DNA of 33,776 nt, taken from contig CALLOB010000073.1 of assembly GCA_938005315.1 (NCBI GenBank), positions 1 through 33,776 on the forward strand, read 5' to 3'. The position numbers and the translations under genes are program-made. Below are positions 16,850-28,025 of the stretch, piece after piece. The stretch's first letter is position 1; every line of letters starts with the position of its first letter. The stretch is from an uncultured Phycisphaerae bacterium (GTDB lineage Bacteria > Planctomycetota > Phycisphaerae > UBA1845 > PWPN01). The notes below the pieces were generated by a model. It ran no database searches. It was not told where the DNA came from and saw nothing but the letters and a program-made list of their open reading frames with translations.

Positions 16850-17953
16850 ATGGGCGATCCGGCCGATCAGGGCAACCCGCATGGCGAGCCGCCTCGCCGC
16901 CGTCGCAGGCGTTACGCCGGCACGCATCCGCGGCACTATGAGGAACGCTACAAGGAGCACAACCCGGAGGCCTACCCTGAGATTCAGGCCCGCGTCCGGG
17001 CGCGCGGCGGCACGCCGGCGGGAACGCACGTTCCGGTGTTGCTCGCGGAGGTGCTGACGGCCCTGCAGCCGGAGCCCGGCGAGGTCGTGGCCGACTGCAC
17101 GCTGGGATACGGCGCCCACGCGGCCGCCTTTCTGGAGCGGACGGCCCCGGACGGCCTGCTGTTCGGGTTCGATGTCGACGCCCAGCAACTGGAACGGACC
17201 CGCGGACGACTCGCGGACTTCGGCGACCGCGTGCGGCTCACGCGCGGCAACTTCGCCGGTCTGCACAAGGTGCTCACGCCGGAGATGCCCGGATTCGACG
17301 TGGTTTTCGCCGACCTGGGCGTCTCCAGCATGCAGATCGACGACCCGCGTCGCGGCTTCAGCTACAAACACGATGGTCCGCTGGACATGCGCATGGACGA
17401 CCGCATCGACCGCACGGCCGCGGACCTGCTGGCGACGATCGAAGTCGAGGCGCTGGCCGAAGCGTTGCGGCGGCTGGCCAATGAACCCGACCATCTGCGC
17501 ATCGCCCGGCGGGTCGCGGAAGTGCGTTCCACCCGGCTCCTCATGAGCACCTGGGACCTCGTGCGACTGGTGTTCGAAGCCAAGGGTCTGTCGATACGGC
17601 AATGGAAAAGGCAGCACCGCCGGCACCCCGGCGAGCGGCATCCGGCCGCCCGGACGTTCCAGGCCCTGCGGATCATGGTCAACGACGAACTGGGCTGCCT
17701 TGCTCAGCTGCTGCGGATCGCGCCGTCGTGCCTGAACCCCGGCGGCCGGATCGGCATCATCAGCTTCCACAGCGGCGAGGACCGGCTGGTCGAGGAATCG
17801 TTCCGGCAGGGCCTGGCCGACGGGCTCTACGAGGCCGTCTCCGAACGGGCGATCACGCCGGGGATCCGGGAGCGCCGCGACAACCCCCGCAGCCGCTCGG
17901 CGAAGCTGCGCTGGGCCCGCCGGGTCGACGAGCGTGTTGCGACAAAAAAGTGA
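16850..17953 (+). CDS. rsmH: 16S rRNA m4C1402 methyltransferase (RsmH/MraW-like) with N-terminal extension
   Basis: 367 residues, longer than the usual 300-320. RsmH N4-methylates C1402 in the 16S rRNA P-site using S-adenosylmethionine. Residues 60-66 (HVPVLLA) and 82-94 (DCTLGYGAHAAAF) give the family start and SAM-binding loop; the usual GGHS is altered to YGAH. Further on are FADLGVSSMQIDDPRRGFSY, MRMD, RTFQALRIMVNDEL and ISFHSGEDRLVE, all diagnostic. Residues 1-58 form a basic extension with six arginines and THPRHYEERYKEHNPEAYPE, which I recall from a distinct subgroup of RsmH-like proteins. It stands alone rather than in a division/cell-wall cluster, which fits planctomycetes that lack ftsZ. 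The ATG at 16850 appears leaderless. Confidence 0.88.
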   Translation: MGDPADQGNPHGEPPRRRRRRYAGTHPRHYEERYKEHNPEAYPEIQARVRARGGTPAGTHVPVLLAEVLTALQPEPGEVVADCTLGYGAHAAAFLERTAPDGLLFGFDVDAQQLERTRGRLADFGDRVRLTRGNFAGLHKVLTPEMPGFDVVFADLGVSSMQIDDPRRGFSYKHDGPLDMRMDDRIDRTAADLLATIEVEALAEALRRLANEPDHLRIARRVAEVRSTRLLMSTWDLVRLVFEAKGLSIRQWKRQHRRHPGERHPAARTFQALRIMVNDELGCLAQLLRIAPSCLNPGGRIGIISFHSGEDRLVEESFRQGLADGLYEAVSERAITPGIRERRDNPRSRSAKLRWARRVDERVATKK

Positions 17954-18278
17954 CATCATATGCAGGGCCAGGGCGCTGCGACCCGACCGGCCGGGGCCAT
18001 GACCGCGCATTCATCGCGTCAGGCGCCGTGGCGGCCGACGTCCCTGCCGGACGTTCCCAGCGGAAACCATCCTGCCGGCGCGCAGCGGCGTAGCGTTCGG
18101 TCGCTGTGCCGGTCACGGCATCGGTATGCCATCGAAACCCGCATTGGCGTCACACAAGGGGTGTACGACACGCTCCGTCGCGTCCGGGATCTGCGCTTTG
18201 AGGCTCTATCGCGTCGCTTTGCGGCCCCGACACAGCGGGGCCCTCCGAGCGACCCCCGGAGGGACGCGCGACGGGCCA
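17954..18278. other. 325-nt intergenic region between convergent rsmH and bioD
   Basis: No gene is seen. It carries decayed repeat units near the bioD end (listed separately), with no promoter or terminator of clear quality. It lies between two converging stop codons, a typical position for REP elements. Confidence 0.6.
18171..18268. repeat. Decayed REP-like units
   Basis: 18171-18185 is the right half of a type B unit (CGCTCCGTCGCGTCC). 18223-18246 is a type A unit with intact 7-bp stems but loop ACACAG instead of ACGGAG. 18258-18268 is the left half of a type B unit (GGAGGGACGCG) whose right stem is missing. They look like older copies of the family at both ends of the window. Confidence 0.65.
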
Positions 18279-19464
<1,186 letters not shown>

Positions 19465-19549
19465 GGGTCCTCCCTTGCCTTCATCACCCACGTTTCCGTC
19501 GGACCCCGAACCTCACCGCCGACAGGGCCCGCCGGTAGCCGCCCTTTCC

Positions 19550-19670
19550 GGATGGACGCGCGGCGTCGCGTCCGAATCTCCAGCTGCTCGAATGAACACG
19601 GCGCGTCGCGTTGCCGGTCACGGACGTTCTCGCGCCTTCGGTGGGCGGCCCCGACGGAGCGGAGCCCTCC
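19550..19670. repeat. Diverged copy of the composite B-C-A repeat
   Basis: A type B unit with head GGAT and loop CGGCGT lies at 19550-19573, then about 73 nt that align to the spacer of the copies at 27.7-28.0 kb (shared blocks GCTCGAATGAACACGGCGCG and GCCGGTCACGGACGTT), then a type A unit at 19647-19670 with one stem mismatch. Total length is similar to the 27.7 kb copies but with many substitutions. Confidence 0.7.
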
Positions 19671-19732
19671 GTGGGTTCCATTCCCCGGCTCGTACCAGGC
19701 GTGGTCCTCCGGCGCGTCCGCATCCGCTACTC

Positions 19733-20912
19733 CTACCGGCCGTACTCCTCCGCCAGCTCCGTCATCCGCCGCAGCCGCCGCGGGTCCACTTTCGGGGCCA
19801 CCGAACAGGCCGACGAGAGGATGTAGCCTCCGCCGGGCTTGCCGATCCGGAGCCTCTGGATCACCGCCCGCTCGAAGTCCGCGTCGTCGGCCCGCAGCAT
19901 CTCGTTGACCGCATCCAGGTTGCCCTTGAAAAAAGAACCGCTGCCCGAAACGCTCCTTGGCCCAGGCCAGGTCCACCGTGCCCAACGGCGGCGGGTCGAG
20001 CGTGTCGATGCCGTCCACGCCGCTTTCGGCCATCAGCTCCATCCGGTCGCCGATCGCCCCGCAGGTGTGGACATAGGCCGGCAAACCGTGCCGGTGCACG
20101 GCCCGCACGACCCGCGTCTCGGCCGGCAGCACGAACCGGCGGTACATCTCCCGGCTGATGAAGCCCGCCCCGGCGAAGGCCGAGCTGATCAGCACCGCGT
20201 CCGGCCGGCAGTCGGCGTAGAGATCCACCTGGGCGCATACCACGGCGGTGAAGCGATCCAGCAGGCGTGTGCAGACCTCCGGGGCGTCGATCAGGCCGGT
20301 CATGGCCTGCTCGTAGCCCAGCAGTTCCATCAGGTGCGTGAACGGCGAGAAGACCTCCGCGTGCACCGAAGCCTCAGGGCTCAGCTGGCGGGCGGCCCGC
20401 AGGGCCCGCGTGAACCACGCCGGATAGTCGGCCGGATCGGCCAGATCCGCTGTGTCGGGTATGTCCCACAGGCAGGGGGCGTGCCAGGTGTTCCACACCA
20501 GCCCCGGCACGCGCAGCAGCCCGTCGTCGCCGGGGTCCAGCTTCTCCAGGTCTGCCCGCGGCAGCCAGGTGCAGTCCGGGGGAAACGTCTGGAGGTTGTC
20601 GTCGGCCGGTACGCGGGTCTTCAGGCCGCAGGTCCAGGTCATGGTTTCGCCGAACTCGTCGGCCTCGTGTGCGACGACCCAGTCGCGCCAGTTCTCCGGC
20701 CTGCCGGGCAGGTTCACCAGCAGGCCGTCGAAGCGGTAGCGCCGCCGGAACTCCTCCAGCACCTCCGCGAACACCCGGCTGTCGAACCAGATGTCGGCCG
20801 GCGCGGCTTCCGCGTGCAGAAAATAGTGTCCCAGGGCCAGCTGGCACATGACCGGCACGCGGTCGGGGATCTCGTGCCGCATGGCGGCGGCCATCCGTTC
20901 GCGCGCATTCAT
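19733..20912 (-). CDS. Uroporphyrinogen decarboxylase-family (MtaA/CmuA-like) protein, frameshifted
   Basis: About 392 residues if one base is skipped. The first frame runs from ATG 20912 (GGAG 7 nt upstream) through ARERMAAAMRHEIPDRVPVM, SVHAEVFSPFTHLMELLGYE, YVHTCGAIGDRMELMAESG and AWAKERFGQRFFF. At a run of six T on the coding strand (19929-19934) the homology moves to the +1 frame, which reads KGNLDAVNEMLRADDADFER, then GKPGGGYILSSACSVAP, and stops at 19733-19735. The join FFF/KGNLD restores a normal URO-D ending. In the unshifted frame translation continues to about 19443 through repeat DNA with no homology. Family members are corrinoid methyltransferases or uncharacterised decarboxylase relatives rather than HemE. 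An assembly error, a recent mutation or slippage could explain the shift. The TauE/SafE gene is 93 nt upstream. Confidence 0.75.
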
Positions 20913-20949
20913 GGCTCGTCTCCGGCTCGACAAGGGCTTGCGAGTTGCC

Positions 20950-20993
20950 CCCAGCCCCTGGGACCTGTCTCCCAGCCGTCCGTCTCCGGCTGG
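20950..20993 (-). terminator. Two hairpins after the TauE/SafE gene
   Basis: CCAGCCG (20972-20978) pairs with CGGCTGG (20987-20993) and CCCAG (20950-20954) with CTGGG (20958-20962), in the 93-nt gap between the permease stop and the next start. There is no T-run, so they may attenuate rather than stop transcription. Confidence 0.35.
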
Positions 20994-21005
20994 TGTCGAA
21001 TCGGC

Positions 21006-21800
21006 CTACAGATTGGCCCAGACCAGATACACGCTGCTGACCGCCAGCAGAACCAGGATCACCGGTCCGAAGGCCCGGGCCGGGATCAGCTCGTTCAGCC
21101 TGGCCCCCAGCCACACCCCCAGCGGCGCCAGGGCCATCATCCAGAGGCTCTTGACCAGCGTCTCGCGGTTGATCAGCCCGCCGGCCACGAAAAAGGGTAC
21201 CTTGAGCGAGTTGAACAGGAAATAGAAGCGGGCCGTGGTGCCCACGAACGTTCGCTGGTCCATGCGCTGCGGGAGGAAGTAGATCGTGGTCACCGTGCCG
21301 GCGGCGTGGGCCAGCATGGTGGTCACCCCCGCGGCCAGACCGAACGGAGCGGCCGACAGCAGACCGGGACGCCAGGGCGGGCCGGCCGGGGCCCGGTCCG
21401 ACCGCCGCCGCACCGCGGCCTTGACGAACTCCAGTCCCACGAACAGCAGCCCGATGACGCCGGTGGCGATCTTGACCGTCCGGTCGCTGACCCGCCCCAG
21501 CATCAGGTAGCCCAGCACGATGCCCAGAATCATCGACGGGGCCAGCACCGCGATCGGCCGCAGCTTCCACTCCCGGGGATACTGCCGGATGGTCAGGATG
21601 TCGCAGACCACCAGCAGCGGCAGCCACATCCCCAGCACCAGCTTGCCCGGCGCCACCAGCAGCATCAGCGGCACCGACAGCGCCCCCACGCCGGCGAAGC
21701 CGCCCTTGGCCACCGCGGTCAGCAGCAGGGCCGCCGCCCCGATCGCCAGATAGGCGGCCGGATGGCCCTGGTATCCCTCCGGCAACACCCACGCATTCAT
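21006..21800 (-). CDS. TSUP-family permease (sulfite exporter TauE/SafE)
   Basis: 264 residues with about eight hydrophobic helices arranged as two repeats, the TSUP architecture. The family-like first repeat (AAALLLTAVAKGGFAGVGAL) and second repeat (GLAAGVTTMLAHAAGTVTTI) each carry the glycine-rich motif. A basic cytoplasmic loop of about 20 residues lies between the halves. Family members export sulfite, sulfoacetate or other organosulfur anions, or take up thiosulfate; the substrate here is unknown. The ATG at 21800 is 45 nt downstream of the protease gene and could be read through from it. Confidence 0.88.
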   Translation of the reverse strand: MNAWVLPEGYQGHPAAYLAIGAAALLLTAVAKGGFAGVGALSVPLMLLVAPGKLVLGMWLPLLVVCDILTIRQYPREWKLRPIAVLAPSMILGIVLGYLMLGRVSDRTVKIATGVIGLLFVGLEFVKAAVRRRSDRAPAGPPWRPGLLSAAPFGLAAGVTTMLAHAAGTVTTIYFLPQRMDQRTFVGTTARFYFLFNSLKVPFFVAGGLINRETLVKSLWMMALAPLGVWLGARLNELIPARAFGPVILVLLAVSSVYLVWANL

Positions 21801-21845
21801 TCGGTCGGCATCCTGGGTCGGGCGGCGAGAAGCCCCGGCTCCGTT

Positions 21846-23729
21846 TCACGGGTTCGGCGGCGTCATGGCCGCCATGAAGAGCTCCAGGTCGGCTCCGTCC
21901 ACGTCGTTGTCGTCGTCCATGCGGGCGTCGCGGCAGGCCGGATCGTACTGCGGCTGAGACGAGCCGGTCAGACAGGCCTGGAAGCGGCCGAAGTCGGCCT
22001 GGTCCACGTCGTCGTCCAGGTCGAAGTCTCCCGGGCGGGACGCGGTGGTGAAGCTCCAGACCGCGCCGGTGGTGATTTCGGCCCCGCGCACGCTGTCGAT
22101 GCGCCACTCGTGCCTCCGGCCGCGGGGCATGGTGCCGGGATCGAAACCCGTGGTCGTGCGGTTGCCGCGGAAGGTCATCTGGCCGGCCGGCCCGAACCAG
22201 ACGTCGTACGACTCCGCGCGTCGCCCGGCCGACCAGCTCAGGTCGGCATCGACGGGCACCCGTTCGGCCCCGTCGGCCGGAGATGGCCCGGCGGCCGGCG
22301 CCGGACCGGCGTCGGTAGCCAGGGCCTTCATGCAGAAGTTGGCCGAGGCATTGACGAAGTAGAGATCCTGCCACTGTCCGTTTTGCCGGTAGTAGCTTTG
22401 TCCCGGTGCGGCCGCCGAGACCACCTCCGGGCCGCTGTCCGTGGTGACCGCGGGAACCATGAAACGCAGGCTTCCGTCCGGCGCGAGGAAGGGCTTGCCG
22501 CCGTCCGGGCCTGTATCCGATCCGCCGCCGGCGGCTGCGGCAGCCCTTCCCAGCAGCACCGGCACCGTCGAGGTCTTGTCGATCGGGTGCCCGCCGGCCG
22601 ACAGCCGGAGGTAGACGAAAAAGTCGTCGCCGGCGTCGCGATGGATGGTGCCGCCGACGTCCACGGTGTGGTGGCCGATCCAGGGGCAGCTGCCGGAAGC
22701 CGACCAGAGCGGGTCCTGGAGCTGTCCGTCCTGGAAACGATCGTAGACCGTCACTACATAATCGACGTTCTCGGTCGCGGTGTAGAAGGCCAGCGCCGCC
22801 AGCTCCTCGCGCTGCGCGGGCCTGAAGGCGTTGAAGGCCTCCTGCACGTTGGGGAGGGTGTCGCGCCAGCCGTGATAGTCGTGGTATTCCACGTGCACGT
22901 ATGGCGAGCGGACGACATCCACGAACGAGACCGCGCCCATCTCGGGGTGCTGCCCGCAGTGCTTGTCGTAATAGGAGATCCAGAAGTAGCCGCTCAGCCC
23001 CCAGCTGCCGCCCCAGCTGTTCTTGCACAGCCAGGCTCCCGGCTGCGGCGCCTGGGTGGTCTTGTTGTCGTCCCAGCCGACGATGGCCACGGCGTGGTTG
23101 GGCTCCAGGGTGCTGTCCGGGGGCTGGTAATGCACGTAGTTCTGGATGAAGGAGGAGCTGTAGCACATGCAGGTGCCCATCACGCCGTGCTGCATGATCG
23201 CCTGCTTGACGGTGCCGATGCGGCTCAGGTCGGCCCCGACGGTCAGCCAGCGGATCTCGCGCGGGTAGTAGTGGTGATAGGAGGCCAGCCAACGCGCGGG
23301 CGGGTAGGTGTAGGACTGCCCGTCGATGTCGCGCACCGCCCCCTCGCCGCGGACCAGGTAGGCCGCGGCCACCCGATAGTCGCCGCCGTAATGCACCTCC
23401 AGACCCCCGCCGGCCGGAGGGTCGCGGTCGTCGTTGTTGTGCTGGTTGAAGCCGTTCCACCAGTCCAGGTGGTACTCGGCCAGGTTGGGCTGCCCCGATT
23501 CGCCGGCCGCGGCCCAGCGCCCGGTGATCATCAGGTTGCCCTCGATGGCGGCCATCGTCCCGTGCGTCCAGCAGGTTCCGCCCTGCTGGCTCTTGACCGA
23601 GGTAACGTAGTTCACGCCGCCCACGTTGCGCAGATCGAACGCCGCCGGCAGGTCGGCGAAAGCCGAACCGGGGGCGCCGACCAGCGCGAGAACGACCCTG
23701 ATGAACGTGGCGATGATAACAGGTCGCAT
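21846..23729 (-). CDS. Secreted papain-family (C1) cysteine protease with dockerin-like tail
   Basis: 627 residues. The signal peptide ends near Ala25. The catalytic domain starts at about residue 31 without an evident propeptide ([18 protein letters not shown]): [10 protein letters not shown] has Gln49 and nucleophile Cys53, NHAVAIVGW has His212, and [10 protein letters not shown] has Asn237. Residues about 265-470 resemble the lectin-like beta-sandwich that follows some bacterial C1 domains. Residues about 485-570 form a fibronectin-like module ([24 protein letters not shown]). The last 60 residues contain two acidic calcium-loop-like repeats ([12 protein letters not shown] and [15 protein letters not shown]) as in dockerin-type modules of planctomycetes. 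The start at 23729 has GAGGGG upstream; 23747 is an alternative. It probably works at the cell surface or outside. Confidence 0.85.
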   Translation of the reverse strand: MRPVIIATFIRVVLALVGAPGSAFADLPAAFDLRNVGGVNYVTSVKSQQGGTCWTHGTMAAIEGNLMITGRWAAAGESGQPNLAEYHLDWWNGFNQHNNDDRDPPAGGGLEVHYGGDYRVAAAYLVRGEGAVRDIDGQSYTYPPARWLASYHHYYPREIRWLTVGADLSRIGTVKQAIMQHGVMGTCMCYSSSFIQNYVHYQPPDSTLEPNHAVAIVGWDDNKTTQAPQPGAWLCKNSWGGSWGLSGYFWISYYDKHCGQHPEMGAVSFVDVVRSPYVHVEYHDYHGWRDTLPNVQEAFNAFRPAQREELAALAFYTATENVDYVVTVYDRFQDGQLQDPLWSASGSCPWIGHHTVDVGGTIHRDAGDDFFVYLRLSAGGHPIDKTSTVPVLLGRAAAAAGGGSDTGPDGGKPFLAPDGSLRFMVPAVTTDSGPEVVSAAAPGQSYYRQNGQWQDLYFVNASANFCMKALATDAGPAPAAGPSPADGAERVPVDADLSWSAGRRAESYDVWFGPAGQMTFRGNRTTTGFDPGTMPRGRRHEWRIDSVRGAEITTGAVWSFTTASRPGDFDLDDDVDQADFGRFQACLTGSSQPQYDPACRDARMDDDNDVDGADLELFMAAMTPPNP

Positions 23730-24119
23730 CCCGCCCCTCGCTTTCACGCCGCGGGCCCGCCCGCCCGGCCCGTACCGCCTGCGTTACGCCCGCAGGCCGT
23801 GGTGCCGCCCCGCTCATGGCCATTGTACCGCGCGTCGCCCGCGATTGCCGCTGCCTGCCCCCGGTTCCGGCGTCCGTCGGCCGGTCGTATGCCGGTCGAC
23901 AAGAGCCGCGCCCGCTGCCGCCGTCCGGCTCGGCTCGTTGACCTCCGACCGACGGAAGACTAGTCTTACACAGGTCCGCAGAGCCGGTTCTCACGCGGTT
24001 GGCCGTGTTCCTGCGTCGCCGACGCCGGACCCGGCCGACCGGATGAACCCGCCGCGGAGCAGGGAGCGCGGCATTACCGTCGTGCCGCCTTTCGCGGGCG
24101 TCGGACCGCCGCCCGGCCA
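23730..24119. other. 390-nt intergenic region between the protease and tRNA-Arg
   Basis: No convincing gene. It contains the perfect 12-bp palindrome AAGACTAGTCTT at 23956-23967 and a TTGACC at 23938-23943 that could be a -35 element for the tRNA, though a good -10 is missing. The leftward gene starts at 23729, so both promoters must lie here. Confidence 0.5.
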
Positions 24120-24193
24120 GCACCCGTAGCTCAACTGGACAGAGCATCGGTCTTCGGAACCGAGGGTTGGGGGTTCGAATCCCTCCGGGTGCA
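24120..24193 (+). tRNA. tRNA-Arg(UCG)
   Basis: 74 nt with a complete cloverleaf: acceptor arms GCACCCG/CGGGTGC, U8 A9, D-stem GCTC/GAGC, anticodon stem TCGGT/ACCGA with loop CTTCGGA, five-base variable loop, and T-arm GGGGG-TTCGAAT-CCCTC with one G-U pair. The anticodon TCG at 24154-24156 reads CGA and, by wobble, other CGN arginine codons. The discriminator is A and CCA is not encoded. It lies 135 nt upstream of serS on the same strand. Confidence 0.95.
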
Positions 24194-24328
24194 TGCAGTC
24201 GACCCCGCGGGAGGACCGGTCGGACTCGCGCAGGGGCGCGAGCGGCCGTGGCGACCGGCGCCTCGCCGGCCGTTCGGGCAGGTAAGCGGCGGAAAACGCG
24301 GCGATCGCCGGGACGCGAGAAACACCGC

Positions 24329-25668
24329 ATGATCGACATCAAGCTGATTCGCCAGGATCCCGATCGCTTCAAGCGCGGCGCTCAGGCCAAGCGCATCGCC
24401 TGCGACATCGACGAGCTGCTGGCCCTGGACGACCGGCGTCGGGCGGCCCAGACCGAGCTGGACCGGCTCAAGCACGAGCAGAACGAGACCGGGGCCCAGA
24501 TCGCCAACTACCGCAACCCCCGCAGCAAATACTATCAGTCGGCGCTGGCGTCGGGCCGAACCGAGGCCGAGCTCAAGGCCGAGGCCGACGCCCTGGTCGA
24601 GCGCATGACGGCCATCAAGAACCGGGTCCGTGAGCTGGAGGAGGAGGCGCGGGTCGTGGCCGAGCGGTTCGAGGCCGCGATGCTCCGGGTGCCGCAGCCC
24701 CCCGGCGACGAGGTGCCGATCGGGCGCGACGAGACCGAGAACGTCGAGATCCGCCGCGTGGGCGAAGCGCCGCGCTTCGACTTCGCCTTCAAGGACCACG
24801 TGACGCTGATGACCGACTCGGGCATGCTCGACATCGAGCGCGGCGTCAAGCTGGCCGGGTCGCGCAACTACGTTCTGCGCGGCGACGGCCTGCTGCTGCA
24901 CCAGGCGGTGCTGCGGCTCGCCCTGGATACCATGCGGGCCCGCGGCTTCGTGCCCATGGGCGTGCCGGTGCTGGTGCTGGACGCGATGATGGTCGGCACG
25001 GGCTACTATCCCGGCGGCGAGGAGCAGGCCTACCGCTGCGAGCGCGACGCCATGAGCCTGGTGGGCACGGCCGAGGTGCCGCTGACCGCCTATCACAGCG
25101 ACGAGGTGCTCTCCGAGGACGAGCTGCCGAAGAAGTACGTCGCCGTCAGTCCGTGTTTCCGCCGCGAGGCCGGCGCGGCCGGCAAGGACACCTACGGCCT
25201 GTACCGGATCCACGCCTTCGAAAAGGTCGAGCAGGTGATCATCTGCCGGAACGACGAACAGGAGTCGATCCGCCACCACGCCGACATCGTGGCCAATTCC
25301 GAAGCGGTGCTGGCCGCCCTGGAACTGCCCTATCGCGTGGTCAACGTGTGCTCGGGGGATCTCGGGCAGGGGCAGGTGCAGAAGTTCGACATCGAGACGT
25401 GGATGCCGTCGCGCGGCGGGTACGGCGAGACCCACTCGGCCTCGCGGTTCCACGAGTTCCAGGCCCGGCGGCTGAAACTCCGCTATCGCGACCGCGACCG
25501 CAACATGCTGTACTGCCACACGCTCAACAACACCGTCATCGCCAGCCCGCGGATCCTGATCCCGCTGGTCGAAAACCACCAGACGGCCGACGGCCGCATC
25601 CGCATCCCGGCGGCGCTGCGGCCTTACTTGGAAGGCCGGGAGTTCATAGGCGGTCCGGAGGTCCGGTC

Positions 25669-25672
<4 letters not shown>
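24329..25672 (+). CDS. serS: Seryl-tRNA synthetase
   Basis: 447 residues, class II synthetase charging tRNA-Ser (and tRNA-Sec where present). Residues 1-110 are the long antiparallel coiled-coil arm that holds the tRNA variable loop ([20 protein letters not shown]). The core shows [14 protein letters not shown], motif 2 [20 protein letters not shown] followed by IHAFEKVEQ, and motif 3 [20 protein letters not shown] then [17 protein letters not shown]. The NNTxxAxPR version of motif 3 is, as I recall, the Thermus-like form rather than the NGSGLAVGR of Escherichia. The start ATG 24329 gives the standard [14 protein letters not shown]; the frame open upstream runs across the tRNA and is rejected. 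The TGA overlaps the next start as ATGA. Confidence 0.96.
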
Positions 25673-26691
<1,019 letters not shown>

Positions 26692-26729
26692 TCGACGGTC
26701 GCCCTCACCGGTGGATTACGGAGAAGCCC

Positions 26730-27602
26730 ATGAAACGCGCCCTGGAGGCTGCAAAGGTTTACGCCCTGTTCATGACCTGCGCCGCCTTGCCCGCCGGCCT
26801 GGCCGGCTGCGGCGCCCGGGCTGTCGCACCCGATCGACTCAGCGGCATCGATCCGCGCTTCGCCGCCGACGCCGCCCGGCTTCAGGCCGATCCCGTCGGC
26901 TGTCTCCGTGTCCTGGTCGAGCGGGCCGAGGCCCTGAGGCAGTACCGCCTGAGGTTCTATCGCCAGGAGCGGCTCGGGCTGCCGGCGACGCTCGGCCCGA
27001 TGGAGGACATCCGGGCCCGTTTCCGCGCCGAACCCTTCAGCGTCAAGTTCGACTGGCTCGATGAGCACATGCCCTACTACGAGTCGGTCTACAATGCCGC
27101 CGGCGACGGAGGCATGCTCATCGTCCGCGAACGCAGAGGAGCTCTGCCTTTCCTGCCGCCGATGGTTCGCGCCATGGACCCCGAATTCCCGGTGAAGATC
27201 GGCCGGGCCAAGAACTCCATCACCGAGTTCGGCCTGGCGCGCCTGGCCCGCCGGACACTGCTGCCCTTCGAGGATCCCAGGCTCGCCGGCGCGATGTCCA
27301 TTGCCTATCAGGGCGTCGTGGCCCTGGATCCCACCGGCCGACCGGCCCATTACCTGCTGATTCAGCGGCCCAGGACGCCCGGGTACGCCTACACCCGCCA
27401 GGACTTCTACATCGATGCCGAAACCATGCTTCCGGCCGGCACGGACCTCTACCTGCCGGACGGCCAGCTCGACGCCCGCTACCGGTACGCCGAAATCGAC
27501 CCGGCCGCGACCTTCACCGACGAGGATTTCCGGCTCAGTGTCGGACACCCGGCGCCCAAAGACGCCGCCACCGCCCCGGCCGGCGGCAAGACCGGCAGCT
27601 GA
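26730..27602 (+). CDS. DUF1571 lipoprotein
   Basis: 290 residues. The signal peptide ends in LAGC, so Cys27 is lipidated. From about residue 60 the sequence LRQYRLRFYRQERLG, then MEDIRARFRAEPFSVKFDWL, matches DUF1571, a planctomycete-rich family of unknown function that resembles LolA/LolB-like outer-membrane lipoprotein carriers in fold expectation. The ending is Ala/Pro/Lys-rich. The ATG at 26730 has GGAG 6 nt upstream. It follows the DAHP synthase by 38 nt on the same strand and may be the last gene of a serS operon. The type A repeat hairpin at 27773-27796, followed by CTCCGTTTTT, may end the transcript. Function unknown. Confidence 0.82.
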   Translation: MKRALEAAKVYALFMTCAALPAGLAGCGARAVAPDRLSGIDPRFAADAARLQADPVGCLRVLVERAEALRQYRLRFYRQERLGLPATLGPMEDIRARFRAEPFSVKFDWLDEHMPYYESVYNAAGDGGMLIVRERRGALPFLPPMVRAMDPEFPVKIGRAKNSITEFGLARLARRTLLPFEDPRLAGAMSIAYQGVVALDPTGRPAHYLLIQRPRTPGYAYTRQDFYIDAETMLPAGTDLYLPDGQLDARYRYAEIDPAATFTDEDFRLSVGHPAPKDAATAPAGGKTGS

Positions 27603-27674
27603 CCGCTCCCCACTGACGAAACCCGCTTGACCGCGCCAGGTCCCGGCCCTCCGTCGCGTCCCGGTCCGCGCTTC

Positions 27675-27793
27675 GGAGGGACGCGCTCCGTCGCGTCCGA
27701 ATCTTCGGTTGCTCGAATGAACATGGCGCGTCGCGTCGCCGGTCACGGACGTTTTCGCGCCCCCTTGTGAACGGCCCCGACGGAGCGGGGCCC
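27675..27793. repeat. Composite repeat B-C-A, copy 1
   Basis: Type B hairpin at 27675-27698, a 74-nt spacer C at 27699-27772 and an inverted type A hairpin from 27773 (its CTCC tail extends to 27796). It is identical to copy 2, exactly 194 bp downstream, except T27724 versus C27918. Spacer C itself has outer arms GGCGCG (27725-27730) and CGCGCC (27756-27761). The B loop CTCCGT and the A loop ACGGAG are complementary. Confidence 0.8.
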
Positions 27794-27829
27794 TCCGTTT
27801 TTGCGCCCCCGACGGCGCCGGACTCATTC

Positions 27830-27853
27830 GGAGGGACGCGCTCCGTCGCGTCC
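27830..27853 (+). repeat. Single type B hairpin
   Basis: GGAG head, stem GGACGCG, loop CTCCGT, stem CGCGTCC, identical to the B units of the two flanking composites. It lies between them, followed by ACATCTTCGGTTCCT, a truncated start of spacer C. Confidence 0.75.
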
Positions 27854-27868
27854 ACATCTTCGGTTCCT

Positions 27869-27987
27869 GGAGGGACGCGCTCCGTCGCGTCCGAATCTTC
27901 GGTTGCTCGAATGAACACGGCGCGTCGCGTCGCCGGTCACGGACGTTTTCGCGCCCCCTTGTGAACGGCCCCGACGGAGCGGGGCCC
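27869..27987. repeat. Composite repeat B-C-A, copy 2
   Basis: 118 of 119 positions are identical to copy 1. The CTCC tail of the type A unit is lost (CGTCC follows). It ends 38 nt before the -10 box of the RNase P RNA gene, so it abuts that promoter. Confidence 0.8.
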
Positions 27988-28025
27988 GTCCTGCGCCGAA
28001 GGTCCCCCCGGAGCCCGCCGGCGGG

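Noticed and set aside
19929..19934. Programmed -1 frameshift on the T6 run
   Set aside because: The restored family sequence requires a +1 shift (or loss of one base), not -1, so the classic slippery heptamer model does not fit.
19839..24372. Open frames over 1300 codons on both strands across the nikR-protease-tRNA region
   Set aside because: They run antisense to, or in a shifted frame over, recognisable genes and a tRNA. Their products are Arg/Gly/Pro-rich without domains, as expected from high GC third positions.
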